Source: Actinomycetota bacterium (GTDB lineage: Bacteria > Actinomycetota > Thermoleophilia > Gaiellales > Gaiellaceae). Taken from it: a DNA stretch of 43,396 nt. The stretch lies in the NCBI GenBank assembly GCA_005883995.1, contig VAXB01000026.1, positions 1 through 43,396 of the forward strand, given 5' to 3'. Positions 18,148 to 27,277 of the stretch are shown piece after piece. Position 1 is the first letter of the stretch. Each line of letters opens with the position of its first letter. The notes below the pieces were generated by a model. The model was not told where the DNA came from and ran no database searches. It was given only the letters and a program-made list of their open reading frames with translations. The translations under genes and the position numbers were made by a program.

Positions 18148-20030
18148 GCCGCCCGGCGTCCGGCAGCGACCATGACCCGGCATGGCGCGTGCTTCAGCAC
18201 GAAGTCCACCGTGTCGCTGAAGATCGAGCGCCGCGGCGTGTCCCGGCGCGGCGCACCCATCACGATGATCTCCGAGTGGCGCCGTTCCGCCTCGTCGACG
18301 ATCGCGCGCCCGGCGGTGCGAGCGCGAACCAGCCGCCCGATCACGTCGACGCCGTAAAGCTCGCCGATCGCCCGCGCTCCGTCGAGCACCTCGTTCGCGC
18401 GTTCCTCCTCCTCCTCGAGCCGCGTCGCGAGGGGCAGCTCCAGTGGAATCGTGACGACCGCGACGGCGGCGATCGAGGCGCGACGCTCGGCGGCGAGGCG
18501 GCACGCGACGTCCACTGCCTCCTGCGACATCCGGCCCGGTTTGACCGGCACGAGGATGCTGCGGTACTCGAGCGCCACCGCAGGGCCGATCAGCACCGGC
18601 GCGCGGAGCGTCTCGCGCAACGGCGCGCGCACGACGTACCGGCGGTAGGCGGCGTACGAAGCAAGCCCGAGCGCAAGCCAGCCGATGCCGGTCCAGCGTG
18701 CTCCCGGCTTCTGCACGACGACGACCAACCACGCCGCCCCCGTCCCGAGCGCACCGAAGATCGCGAACAGCGGCCAGTCGATTCCCCGGACGCGGAGATT
18801 CGGCCACGGACGGAATGCCACCTCCTCGCGCTTCGCGCGCAGCGCGATGATCGAGACGTGGGCGATCGTGAACGACAGCATCGCGCCAAACGCGTAGAGG
18901 TCCCCGAGGAAGTTCACCTGCCCAGGAAGCAGGACCGCAATCGAAGCGATGCCGGCAAACACGACGAGTGACAGCCAAGGTGTCTTGAACTTCGGATGCA
19001 ACCGCCGGAAGGCGCCTGGGATCTGCCGGTAGCTCGCCATCGCGTAGGTGATGCGCGACGCGCCGATAACGCCGGCGTTCGTCGCGATGAAGAGGATCGT
19101 CGCGGCGAGGATTCCGACGTAGATCTTCGCTGCGCTCAGGACGGAGCCGTGCAGGCCGAGGTTCTCGACGAGACCGAGGACGGGGTCGTTCGCGAAGCCG
19201 CCGCGATCAGGCGGAAGGCCGAGCAGCGTCTCGTAGCCGCCGCCGGCAGCGCGGTGCACCGGCAGCGCCGAGAGCGCGATCAGCGGGAGCGTGAAGTAGA
19301 TCGCGAACACCGCGATCGCGACCCAGCGGATCGACCGCGGAATGTCGCGCGGCGGGTCGCGCGCCTCCTCTGCGAGGTTCGAGACGGTCTCGATGCCGGT
19401 GTACGCGATCATCGCAATCGGGATCGCGAGGAAGAACGCCGACCACGTCGGCGCCACGCCCCAGTGGAGGTTCGTCGAGAAGACGATGTGCGGGTGGAAG
19501 ATGAGTGCGAACCCGATCGCGACGAGCAGCAGCTGCGTACCGAAGTCGACGACGGCGAGGAAGATGTTCAGCCGTGCCGCCTCCTTGATCCCGACGATGT
19601 TGAGGAGCACGAGGATGACGATCACCGCGACGCCGCCGATGATGTCCCACGGGTTCGTCTTCAACGGCTCCCAGAAGATCGACAGGTAGTGCGGCACGAA
19701 GAACGCGGAGATCGCGATCGTGACGACGTAATTGAGCATCTGCGCCCACGCCGCGGCGAACGAAACGAGCTCGTTGAAGGCATGGCGCGCGAATGACGAC
19801 GATCCCCCCGCCTCGGGATAGCGGACGGTTCCTTCCGCGTACGTCGCGGCGGTCGCGGCGAAGATCATGCCGCTGATCACGAAGACGAGCGGCGTCAGCC
19901 CGAGCGCGATGCCTGCGACGAGCCCGAGCGCGTAGTAGATCGACGAGCCGACGTTGCCGTACGCAGTCGCGAAGAGCGCCGGCGTGCCGAGGACGCGCTC
20001 GAGCCCTTGCTGACGCCGCCGCCGAGGCAC
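18144..20030 (-). CDS. APC-superfamily permease with C-terminal USP domain (intact paralog)
   Basis: MPRRRRQQGLERVLGTPALFATAYGNVGSSIYYALGLVAG...YTGIETVSNLAEEARDPPRDIP...ATILFIATNAGVIGASRITYAMA...SIFSDTVDFVLKHAPCRVMVAAG. Confidence 0.92.
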   Translation of the reverse strand: MPRRRRQQGLERVLGTPALFATAYGNVGSSIYYALGLVAGIALGLTPLVFVISGMIFAATAATYAEGTVRYPEAGGSSSFARHAFNELVSFAAAWAQMLNYVVTIAISAFFVPHYLSIFWEPLKTNPWDIIGGVAVIVILVLLNIVGIKEAARLNIFLAVVDFGTQLLLVAIGFALIFHPHIVFSTNLHWGVAPTWSAFFLAIPIAMIAYTGIETVSNLAEEARDPPRDIPRSIRWVAIAVFAIYFTLPLIALSALPVHRAAGGGYETLLGLPPDRGGFANDPVLGLVENLGLHGSVLSAAKIYVGILAATILFIATNAGVIGASRITYAMASYRQIPGAFRRLHPKFKTPWLSLVVFAGIASIAVLLPGQVNFLGDLYAFGAMLSFTIAHVSIIALRAKREEVAFRPWPNLRVRGIDWPLFAIFGALGTGAAWLVVVVQKPGARWTGIGWLALGLASYAAYRRYVVRAPLRETLRAPVLIGPAVALEYRSILVPVKPGRMSQEAVDVACRLAAERRASIAAVAVVTIPLELPLATRLEEEEERANEVLDGARAIGELYGVDVIGRLVRARTAGRAIVDEAERRHSEIIVMGAPRRDTPRRSIFSDTVDFVLKHAPCRVMVAAGRRAA

Positions 20031-20045
20031 CGGCCGAGTCTAGGC

Positions 20046-22091
20046 CTACGTGTGGATCGAGACGAGCAGCGGAATCATCAGGATCGCGACGATGTTCGTG
20101 ATCTTGATCATCGGGTTGATCGCCGGGCCGGCGGTGTCCTTGTAGGGATCCCCGACGGTGTCGCCGGTGACGGATGCCGCGTGCGCCTCCGAGCCCTTGC
20201 CGCCGTAGGCACCGTCCTCGATCAACTTCTTCGCGTTGTCCCACGCGCCGCCGCCGGAGGTCATTGAGATCGCGAGGAAGAGCCCGGTGACGATCGTCCC
20301 GATCAGCAGGCCGCCGAGCATGCGCGCGTTGATCACGCCGACGATGATCGGGAAAGCGATCGGGATCAGCGCGGGAAGCAGCATCGCCCTGATCGCCGAG
20401 CCGGTCACGATGTTGATCGCGTGGCCGTACTCGGGCCGCGACGTCCCCGCCATGATCCCCGGGTCCTCGCGGAACTGGCGCCGCACTTCCGTCACGACCT
20501 CGCCGCCGACTCGACCGACCGCCTGCATCGCGAGCGACGCGAACAGGAACGGCATCAGCCCGCCGATGAAGAGGCCGGCGATCACCCAGGCGTCGCTGAG
20601 GTTGAACGTCGCCGAGTAGCCGGCGTCGCCGAGGCCGTTGGTGTACGAGTCGAAGAGGACGAGCGCAGCGAGCGCCGCGGATCCGATCGCGTAGCCCTTC
20701 GTGACCGCCTTGGTCGTGTTGCCGACGGCGTCGAGGGGGTCGGTGATCGCGCGGACGTCGGCCGGGAGGTCGGCCATCTCGGCGATACCGCCCGCGTTGT
20801 CCGTGACAGGCCCGTAGGCGTCGAGCGCGACGATCAGGCCCGTCATCGAAAGCTGCGCCATCACCGCGACGCCGATCCCGAGCAGGCCGGCGAAGTGGTG
20901 CGCGACGAGGATTCCCGCGGCGATCACGACGACCGGCAGCGCGGTCGCCTGCATTCCCACCGCGAGCCCCGAGATGATGTTCGTCGCGTGGCCCGTCTGT
21001 GACGCGGACGAGATCGACTTCACGGGCCCCCAGCGCGTCCCGGTGTAGTACTCGGTGATCGCGACCAACAGGAAGGTCACGACGAGGCCGACGATCGCGG
21101 AGATGTAGAGGTCCGAGAACGAGAAGGCGCCGTTGTCGAACGCGAGCGTGACGGGGATGAAGCCGATCGCGGAGAGCACCGTGGCGACGATGATCGCCTT
21201 GTACAGCGCGTTCATGATCGAGCCGCCGCGGCCGACGCGGGCGAACATCGTCCCGATCACGGACGCGATGATCGAGATGCCGCCGATCGAGAGCGGGTAC
21301 AGGTAGAGCTTCGCGTCGGGATACCGCGTGCCGATCAGCATCACCGCGACCGCGGTGACCGCGTACGTCTCGAAGAGGTCGGCCGCCATCCCCGCGCAGT
21401 CGCCGACGTTGTCGCCGACGTTGTCGGCGATCACGGCCGGGTTGCGCGGGTCGTCCTCGGGAATACCCGCCTCGATCTTCCCGACGAGGTCGGCGCCGAC
21501 GTCCGCCGCCTTCGTGTAGATCCCGCCGCCGAGACGCGCGAACACCGAGATGAGCGAGCCGCCGAACGCGAGCCCGACGAGGTCGGTGATCGCGCTGCGG
21601 TACCCGTGTCCGAGCCAGCCGGTGAGGACCCAGTAATACCCGGCGACGCCGAAGAGGCCGAGCCCGACGACGAGGAGACCCGTCACCGAGCCCGCGCGGA
21701 ACGCGACGTTGAGCGCCGGTTTGAGGCCGTGCCGGGCCGCTTCCGCAGTGCGCACGTTCGAGCGGACGGCGACGTTCATGCCGATGAAGCCGGCGGCGGC
21801 AGAGAGGGTCGCGCCGATGAGGAAGCCGATGGCCGTTCCCCAACCGAGCTTGTCGTAGAAGCCGAGCAGGAGGAAGGGGACGATCGAGACGACGGCGATC
21901 GTCATGTACTGCCGCCGGAGATAGGCCGCTGCGCCCTCCTGCACCGCGCGCGCGATCTCCTTCATCCGTTCGTTGCCTTCGGGGCGCCCGAGCAGCCACA
22001 CCGTCAGCCCGATCCCGTACGCCACGGCGATGCCCGCGCAGATCAACGCGAACAGCACAGCGTGGTCGTTGAAGAAGCTCCCGACGATCAA
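20046..22091 (-). CDS. hppA: membrane-bound proton-translocating pyrophosphatase
   Basis: [99 protein letters not shown]. Confidence 0.97.
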   Translation of the reverse strand: MIVGSFFNDHAVLFALICAGIAVAYGIGLTVWLLGRPEGNERMKEIARAVQEGAAAYLRRQYMTIAVVSIVPFLLLGFYDKLGWGTAIGFLIGATLSAAAGFIGMNVAVRSNVRTAEAARHGLKPALNVAFRAGSVTGLLVVGLGLFGVAGYYWVLTGWLGHGYRSAITDLVGLAFGGSLISVFARLGGGIYTKAADVGADLVGKIEAGIPEDDPRNPAVIADNVGDNVGDCAGMAADLFETYAVTAVAVMLIGTRYPDAKLYLYPLSIGGISIIASVIGTMFARVGRGGSIMNALYKAIIVATVLSAIGFIPVTLAFDNGAFSFSDLYISAIVGLVVTFLLVAITEYYTGTRWGPVKSISSASQTGHATNIISGLAVGMQATALPVVVIAAGILVAHHFAGLLGIGVAVMAQLSMTGLIVALDAYGPVTDNAGGIAEMADLPADVRAITDPLDAVGNTTKAVTKGYAIGSAALAALVLFDSYTNGLGDAGYSATFNLSDAWVIAGLFIGGLMPFLFASLAMQAVGRVGGEVVTEVRRQFREDPGIMAGTSRPEYGHAINIVTGSAIRAMLLPALIPIAFPIIVGVINARMLGGLLIGTIVTGLFLAISMTSGGGAWDNAKKLIEDGAYGGKGSEAHAASVTGDTVGDPYKDTAGPAINPMIKITNIVAILMIPLLVSIHT

Positions 22092-22172
22092 GGCGTTTCT
22101 ACCCCCTCACAAAGTTGGCGCCGATCGGCTCGGCGCGACGCGAGTTTCTATCACAAGGTCGGGAAATCCGTC

Positions 22173-22475
22173 TCAGTCGCGAGCCGCGTCGGCGTACGCG
22201 AGCTGGAGGTTCGCGGTCACCTGGCGGAAGTCCCGAACCACGTCCTCGGCGACCGCCCCGTCGAGCACGGGGAGCAGCGCGCGGAGCGACTCGATCGCCA
22301 GGTGCGCCTGCTCGAGGTCGCGATCCTCGACCGAGAGCTTGCGGTAGCCGAGCGACGAGACGGTGTAGAGCGTCTGGACGAGCAGGTCGGCCACCTTCAG
22401 CCGCTTCAGCTCCTCCTCGACCTGCTTCAGCAGCTCTTCGTCGTCGGGGCCGGCCGGTGTCTCAGGCTCGCTCAT
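22173..22475 (-). CDS. DUF1844 family protein
   Basis: LLKQVEEELKRLKVADLLVQTLYTVSSLGYRKLS...LAIESLRALLPVLDG. Confidence 0.8.
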   Translation of the reverse strand: MSEPETPAGPDDEELLKQVEEELKRLKVADLLVQTLYTVSSLGYRKLSVEDRDLEQAHLAIESLRALLPVLDGAVAEDVVRDFRQVTANLQLAYADAARD

Positions 22476-23629
22476 GCCACCCGCTCGCGCGGCCGCCGCA
22501 CGAGCTCCGCGAACACCTCGCGCGGCGACCCGACCTCGCCGAGCCGCGCGTATTGACGCTCCGCGGCGTTCGCGTCGGGCACCGCGAGGAATCGCGCCGT
22601 GTCGAGGTCACGAGCGACCGGCTCGACCCACTCGATCAGCTGCTCGATTCGCCTGCGGGCCGGGACGACGTCGCCGCTCGCGAAGTCGATCATCCCGCCG
22701 GACATCCCGGTTCGGATCGCGCGCCAGAAGTTCTCTTCGATCAGCCGCCCGGGCAGCGACGGGAGCGGCTCGCCCTCGTCGATCGCGCGTGCGAACCGCG
22801 CCCCCAGCGAGAAGATGAGCGCGGCGAGCGACTGCGCGTCGCCGAGGTCCGGCTGCGCGTCGCAGATGCGCACCTCGACGGTCGGAAAGGCGAGGTGCGG
22901 GCGCACACTCCACCACAGCTGCGTGTGCTCGTCGATCGAGCCCGTCGAGTAGAGAAGACGGACGTAGCGCTCGAAGTCGGCCCATCCCTCGTACGCATCC
23001 GGGACGCCGCAGCGCGGGAACATCCGCGTAAAGATCTGCGTCCGCGCGGAGTGCAGCCCGGTGACTGCGTCCTCCACGAACGGCGAGCTCGCGGACAACG
23101 CGAGCAACTCCGGCAGGACGTTGCGATACGCGTTACAGACCGCGATCGCACGATCGGCACCGCGGACTGCGACGTGCACGTGGATCCCGAAGCTGTTGTT
23201 GCGCCAGACGACGTACTTGAGGATCTCTTCGTTGCGGCGGTAGTGCGGCGTGTCGATGATCCGCTGGTCCTGCCAGCGGCTCCACGGGTGAGTCCCGGTC
23301 GCCGCGAGTGCGACGCCCTGCGCATCGACGAGCTCTCCCAGTTGCGCACGCCGTTCTGCCATGCGCTCGAACGCCTCGGCAAACGTGTCGCAACGCCCGG
23401 TCTTGACCTCGATCTCGGACGCGATCAGCTCGCCGACCAGGTGCTCTTCGAGCTCGCTCCCGCCTGCGGCGTCTTGCAGCTCCTCGAACCGGTTCGTCAG
23501 CTCGAGCGTCGCAGGGTCGAGCAGTGCGAACTCTTCCTCGACCGCGACCGTGAGATCGTCGGCGTTCTCGAACGCGTCGCGCGCGAACGCGACCTGCTCG
23601 TCAGGCGTCAGCTTCTGCGCGTCACCCAC
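22472..23629 (-). CDS. carboxylate-amine ligase / glutamate-cysteine ligase family 2 (YbdK-like)
   Basis: TVAVEEEFALLDPATLEL...ATGTHPWSRWQDQRIIDTPHYRR...NNSFGIHVHVAV...FPTVEVRICDAQPDLGDA; GTG start. Confidence 0.9.
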   Translation of the reverse strand: MGDAQKLTPDEQVAFARDAFENADDLTVAVEEEFALLDPATLELTNRFEELQDAAGGSELEEHLVGELIASEIEVKTGRCDTFAEAFERMAERRAQLGELVDAQGVALAATGTHPWSRWQDQRIIDTPHYRRNEEILKYVVWRNNSFGIHVHVAVRGADRAIAVCNAYRNVLPELLALSASSPFVEDAVTGLHSARTQIFTRMFPRCGVPDAYEGWADFERYVRLLYSTGSIDEHTQLWWSVRPHLAFPTVEVRICDAQPDLGDAQSLAALIFSLGARFARAIDEGEPLPSLPGRLIEENFWRAIRTGMSGGMIDFASGDVVPARRRIEQLIEWVEPVARDLDTARFLAVPDANAAERQYARLGEVGSPREVFAELVRRPRERVA

Positions 23630-23633
23630 TCGA

Positions 23634-24881
23634 CTAGCGTATTTGAAGCGGCTCGAGCAGCCGTTCCCCGACGCTCGTCCAGCTCCAGCGCGAAACGGCG
23701 GCACGGCGCGCTGCCGCCGCGACCGCCGCACGGCCGTCGGCGTCGAGGCCGAGCAGCGCGTCGAGCTTGCGTGCAAGGTCCGCCGCGTCGCCGGTTGCGA
23801 AGCTCGCGAGGTGCGCGTACTCGGGTGGATATTCGGCCTCGAGCCCCTCGGCCACCTCGGCGAGGCCCGAGTGCCGCGCGACGAGCGGCGGCGAGCCCGC
23901 CGCGGCGGCCTCCGCCGCGACCATCCCGAACGCCTCCGGGAAGATCGAAGGAACGACCGTGGCGTCCGCCAGCGGCAGCAGGTGCACGAGATGCCGGTGC
24001 TCGAGCGCTCCCGTGAAGAGCGTTCCGTCAGGCGCCAGCCGCTCGAGTTCCTCTCGGTAGTCGCCGAAGCCGACGATCACTGCCCGCGCGTCGACGTTGC
24101 GTAGCGCCTCGAGCAGCACGTGGACGCCCTTGTTGTAGAGCAGCTTCCCGAAGTAGACGACGGTCGGCGCGTCCGTGGCGAAGAACGAAGCGAAGCGCTC
24201 GGCGTTGCTGTCATCCGGCAGGCGTTCGTTCGCGTTGTCCGGGTTCGGTGGATCTGCATGCGCTTCCTCGACGAGCCGCGCAAGCGCCTCGGCGCGCGGC
24301 TCCGGACGGAACTGCTCGACATCGACGCCCGGCGGCACTTCGTGCACGTGGTCGACGTGGCCCACGACGTCCTCGAGCACGGCGCGGATGTGCGCAGAGC
24401 CGACGAAGACCGCCTCGGCACCGGCGAGCGTCTCGCGCCCCCACGCCGACAGCTCGGCGTTGCCGCGCATCGAATACTCCAGCTCGGAGCCGTGCGCCTT
24501 GACAGCGAAACGCGCACCGCTGGCGGCCGCGACCGGACCGCCGAGCACGACATGATTCGCGAACACGACGTCGGCCGGCAGCTGTTCACGGATCGCCGCG
24601 GCGTTCAAGGCAACGTAACGGTCGCGTTCGGCGAACGTGAGCTCCGGCAGCGCCTTCGCCTCGACCCCCTCGTACCGGTCGAGCACGAACACCGGTAGGA
24701 GCCCGCCGATGTCGGGCCGGATGACGGTGGCGCCGCTCAGGTCGTAGACCTCCGGATGCGGTTCCTGACAGAAGACGACGACGTCGTGGCCGGCGGCACT
24801 CCATTCCCGGGCGAGCGAACGCGTATAGACGTTCGAGCCGGTGCCGCCGAGGAGGTAGCCGTGCCAGAGCAGGATCCGCAC
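23634..24881 (-). CDS. glycosyltransferase family 4
   Basis: MRILLWHGYLLGGTGSNVYTRSLAREWSAAGHDVVVFCQE...VPPGVDVEQFRPEPR...VVYFGKLLYNKGVHVLLEAL...VPSIFPEAFGMVAAEAAAAGSPPLVARHSGLAEV. Confidence 0.92.
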   Translation of the reverse strand: MRILLWHGYLLGGTGSNVYTRSLAREWSAAGHDVVVFCQEPHPEVYDLSGATVIRPDIGGLLPVFVLDRYEGVEAKALPELTFAERDRYVALNAAAIREQLPADVVFANHVVLGGPVAAASGARFAVKAHGSELEYSMRGNAELSAWGRETLAGAEAVFVGSAHIRAVLEDVVGHVDHVHEVPPGVDVEQFRPEPRAEALARLVEEAHADPPNPDNANERLPDDSNAERFASFFATDAPTVVYFGKLLYNKGVHVLLEALRNVDARAVIVGFGDYREELERLAPDGTLFTGALEHRHLVHLLPLADATVVPSIFPEAFGMVAAEAAAAGSPPLVARHSGLAEVAEGLEAEYPPEYAHLASFATGDAADLARKLDALLGLDADGRAAVAAAARRAAVSRWSWTSVGERLLEPLQIR

Positions 24882-24892
24882 GGCCGCAGGTT

Positions 24893-25513
24893 CTAGGTCA
24901 AGTGGAAATAGAGCGCGTAGAGCAGCTCGACGGCGGGATTCGACGTGTGAACCGCTACGTCCGACGGGACGTCGAGCAGCGCCTCCGAGTAGTTGAAGAT
25001 GATCTTGACGCCCGCGTCGGTGAGGTCGTTCGCGACCTGTTGCGCGTTGTCGGCCGGGACGGCGATCACGCCGACGATGATGTTCTTGTCGCGGACGGTG
25101 CCCGGCAGCTGGTCGTACTCGCTGACCGGGAGGCTGCCGATCGCGCGGCCGACCTTGTCCGGGTCCGTGTCGAAGGCCGCGGCGATGTTGATCCCGTGCT
25201 CGGCGAAGATCGGCGAGCTCGCGATCGCCTGCCCGAGCCGGCCGGCGCCAATCAGGGCGATGTTGTGCTGGCCCTGCGTCCGGAGGATCTTGCGGATCTC
25301 GCCGAGCAGCGAGTCGATGTTGTAGCCCACGCCGCGCTTCCCGAACTTCCCGAACGCCGAGAGGTCCCGCCGGATCTGCGTGGCGTTGATGTTGGTGTAG
25401 TCCGAGAGCTCCTGGGAGGAGATCCGGTCCTTCCCCATCTTCTTCGACTGCGTCAGCACCTGGAGGTAGCGGGACAGCCTCGCCGCCACCCCGACGGTCA
25501 AACGATCAGCCAC
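24893..25513 (-). CDS. rex: redox-sensing transcriptional repressor Rex
   Basis: RLSRYLQVLTQSKKMGKDRISSQELSDYTNINATQIRRDLSAFGKFGKRGVGYNIDSLLGEIRKIL...IALIGAGRLGQAI. Confidence 0.95.
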   Translation of the reverse strand: MADRLTVGVAARLSRYLQVLTQSKKMGKDRISSQELSDYTNINATQIRRDLSAFGKFGKRGVGYNIDSLLGEIRKILRTQGQHNIALIGAGRLGQAIASSPIFAEHGINIAAAFDTDPDKVGRAIGSLPVSEYDQLPGTVRDKNIIVGVIAVPADNAQQVANDLTDAGVKIIFNYSEALLDVPSDVAVHTSNPAVELLYALYFHLT

Positions 25514-25589
25514 ATGGCTCCCTATGTCGTCCCCTTGTAACAGCGCGCTCAGTTGTACCAGCCGCAACCAGAGCGACGCTTCGGTTACA

Positions 25590-25826
25590 TCAGCCCTGAC
25601 TTTGTGCCTGCAGTTTGCGCCGAAGCGCACCTGGGTCGACGTAGTAGACGAATGCACGAGCGCCGTCGATCTCGACCACCGGAAGCCATTCGCGATAGCG
25701 CGATTCGAGGTCGGGGTCGCCGGTGATGTCGACCTCGTCGAACGCCGCGCCGCTCGCCTCGAGCACCGACCGCGCGCGGTCGCAGAGGTGGCACCCGCGA
25801 CCCGCATAGAGGACGACCCGTGTCAT
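25590..25826 (-). CDS. glutaredoxin family protein
   Basis: MTRVVLYAGRGCHLCDRARSVLEASGAAFDEVDITGDPDLESRYREWLPVVEIDG; CxxC motif. Confidence 0.85.
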   Translation of the reverse strand: MTRVVLYAGRGCHLCDRARSVLEASGAAFDEVDITGDPDLESRYREWLPVVEIDGARAFVYYVDPGALRRKLQAQSQG

Positions 25827-25845
25827 TCCCGTGGCGGATTCTCCA

Positions 25846-25978
25846 CACCTGTCGATTTCCGGCACCACCCGGGGTCAGACCCAGGTTGGGGCCACAACGG
25901 CACAGGTCTGCACGGCACGTGTCGGTTTCCGGCCCCATTCGGGGTCAGACCCACGATGGGGTCGGAAAAAGGCAGGTC
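25846..25978. repeat. Two tandem REP-like nested palindromic units (about 63 bp, period 70)
   Basis: Units 25846-25908 and 25916-25978 share ttccggc.cca..cggggtcagaccca; each contains GGGTC-A-GACCC inside a longer inverted repeat (unit 2: ggccccat...atggggtcggaaa). Confidence 0.8.
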
Positions 25979-26001
25979 GGGCGCGGCCGCGGCGGGAGGG
26001 G

Positions 26002-27225
26002 TTACGGGTAGATACCGCGCGTCGTCGTCGGTTCCGCGACGCGCTGGACGGCCCAGGTCTCGTTGAACGCGCGCGTCACGATGTCGTTCAGCTTCGCGTT
26101 CACCTCGGCCTCCTTCCAGAAGTACTCCTGAAGGCCCTGCACCCATTCGAAGTACGACACGACCACGCCGCCGGCGTTCGCGAGGATGTCCGGTAGGACG
26201 AGGCAGCCTTTGTCCTCGAGGATGTCGTCGGCCATAGGCGTCACCGGCCCGTTCGCGCCCTCGACGATGATCTTCGCCTTCACCTGCGACGCGTTGTCCT
26301 CCGTGATCACCTGCTCGAGCGCGCACGGTGCGAGGACGTCGCACTCGAGCAGGAGCAGGTCGTCGTTGCTGATCGCGTCTGCGCCGCGGAAGCCCTCGAG
26401 CGTGCCGGTCTCGCGTTTGTGTGCGATCGCGGCGGCCACGTCGACGCCGTTGGAATTGTGCAGGCCCGACGTCGAGTCGGAGACGGCGACGACCGTGGCG
26501 CCGTCTTCGGTCAGGAAGCGCGCGAGGTACGAGCCGACGTTGCCGAAGCCCTGGACCGCGACGCGTGTCCCGGCGAGCGACATCTGCTTCTTCCGCACCG
26601 CCTCGCGCACGCAGTAGAGCGCGCCGCGCGCCGTCGCCTCCTCACGGCCGAGCGAGCCGCCGATCGTCAACGGCTTCCCCGTCACGACGCCGAGCACCGA
26701 ATGCCCCTTGTTCATCGAGTACGTGTCGAAGATCCACGCCATCACGCGGCCGTCCGTCCCGACATCCGGGGCGGGGATGTCGCGCTCGGGCCCGATCTCG
26801 TTGATGATCTCCGACGTGAACCGGCGCGTCATGCGCTGGAGCTCGCCCTCCGACATTTGCTTCGGACTGCAGACGATCCCGCCCTTCGCACCGCCGAAGG
26901 GGATGCCGGAAAGGGCGCACTTCCAGGTCATCCACATCGCCAGCGCCTTCACCTCGTCGAGCGTGACGTCGACGTGGTAGCGGATGCCGCCCTTCGAAGG
27001 GCCGCGCGCGATGTTGTGGGTGACGCGATACCCCTCGAAGACGCGCGTCGCGCCGTCGTCCATCGAAACGGGGACGGAGACGACGACCGCCTTCTTGCAC
27101 TCCTGCAGGACGTTGACGAGGTTGTCGTCGATCGCGAACGTCTGCGCGACCTTGCGCAGCTGCTGCTTCGCGATCTCGTAGGGGTTCTCGCGGAGGTGGG
27201 ACGCAGGCGCTTCGACGGTCGTCAC
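26002..27225 (-). CDS. Glu/Leu/Phe/Val dehydrogenase
   Basis: RVFEGYRVTHNIARGPSKGGIRYHVDVTLDEVKALAMWMTWKCALSGIPFGGAKGGI...VAVQGFGNVGSYLARFL...DILANAGGVVVSYFEWVQ. Confidence 0.93.
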   Translation of the reverse strand: MTTVEAPASHLRENPYEIAKQQLRKVAQTFAIDDNLVNVLQECKKAVVVSVPVSMDDGATRVFEGYRVTHNIARGPSKGGIRYHVDVTLDEVKALAMWMTWKCALSGIPFGGAKGGIVCSPKQMSEGELQRMTRRFTSEIINEIGPERDIPAPDVGTDGRVMAWIFDTYSMNKGHSVLGVVTGKPLTIGGSLGREEATARGALYCVREAVRKKQMSLAGTRVAVQGFGNVGSYLARFLTEDGATVVAVSDSTSGLHNSNGVDVAAAIAHKRETGTLEGFRGADAISNDDLLLLECDVLAPCALEQVITEDNASQVKAKIIVEGANGPVTPMADDILEDKGCLVLPDILANAGGVVVSYFEWVQGLQEYFWKEAEVNAKLNDIVTRAFNETWAVQRVAEPTTTRGIYP

Positions 27226-27277
27226 TCTTACTCCTTTTCCCTCGCAAATCGGGCCTTTTCGACCCGCCGCGCGGACC

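Noticed and set aside
21400-21440. Short tandem-like repeat cgccgacgttgt
   Set aside because: Explained by the conserved hppA coding sequence DNVGDNVGD.
19207-21999. 930-aa minus-strand ORF overlapping hppA
   Set aside because: Low-complexity Arg-rich translation in the wrong frame of hppA and the permease; GC-bias artefact.
25514-25589. Rex operator upstream of rex
   Set aside because: TTGT-containing stretches are present but no convincing TTGTGA-N6-TCACAA-type palindrome.
25846-25978. CRISPR array
   Set aside because: Only two units, imperfect repeats, palindromic, no spacer pattern, no cas genes in the window.
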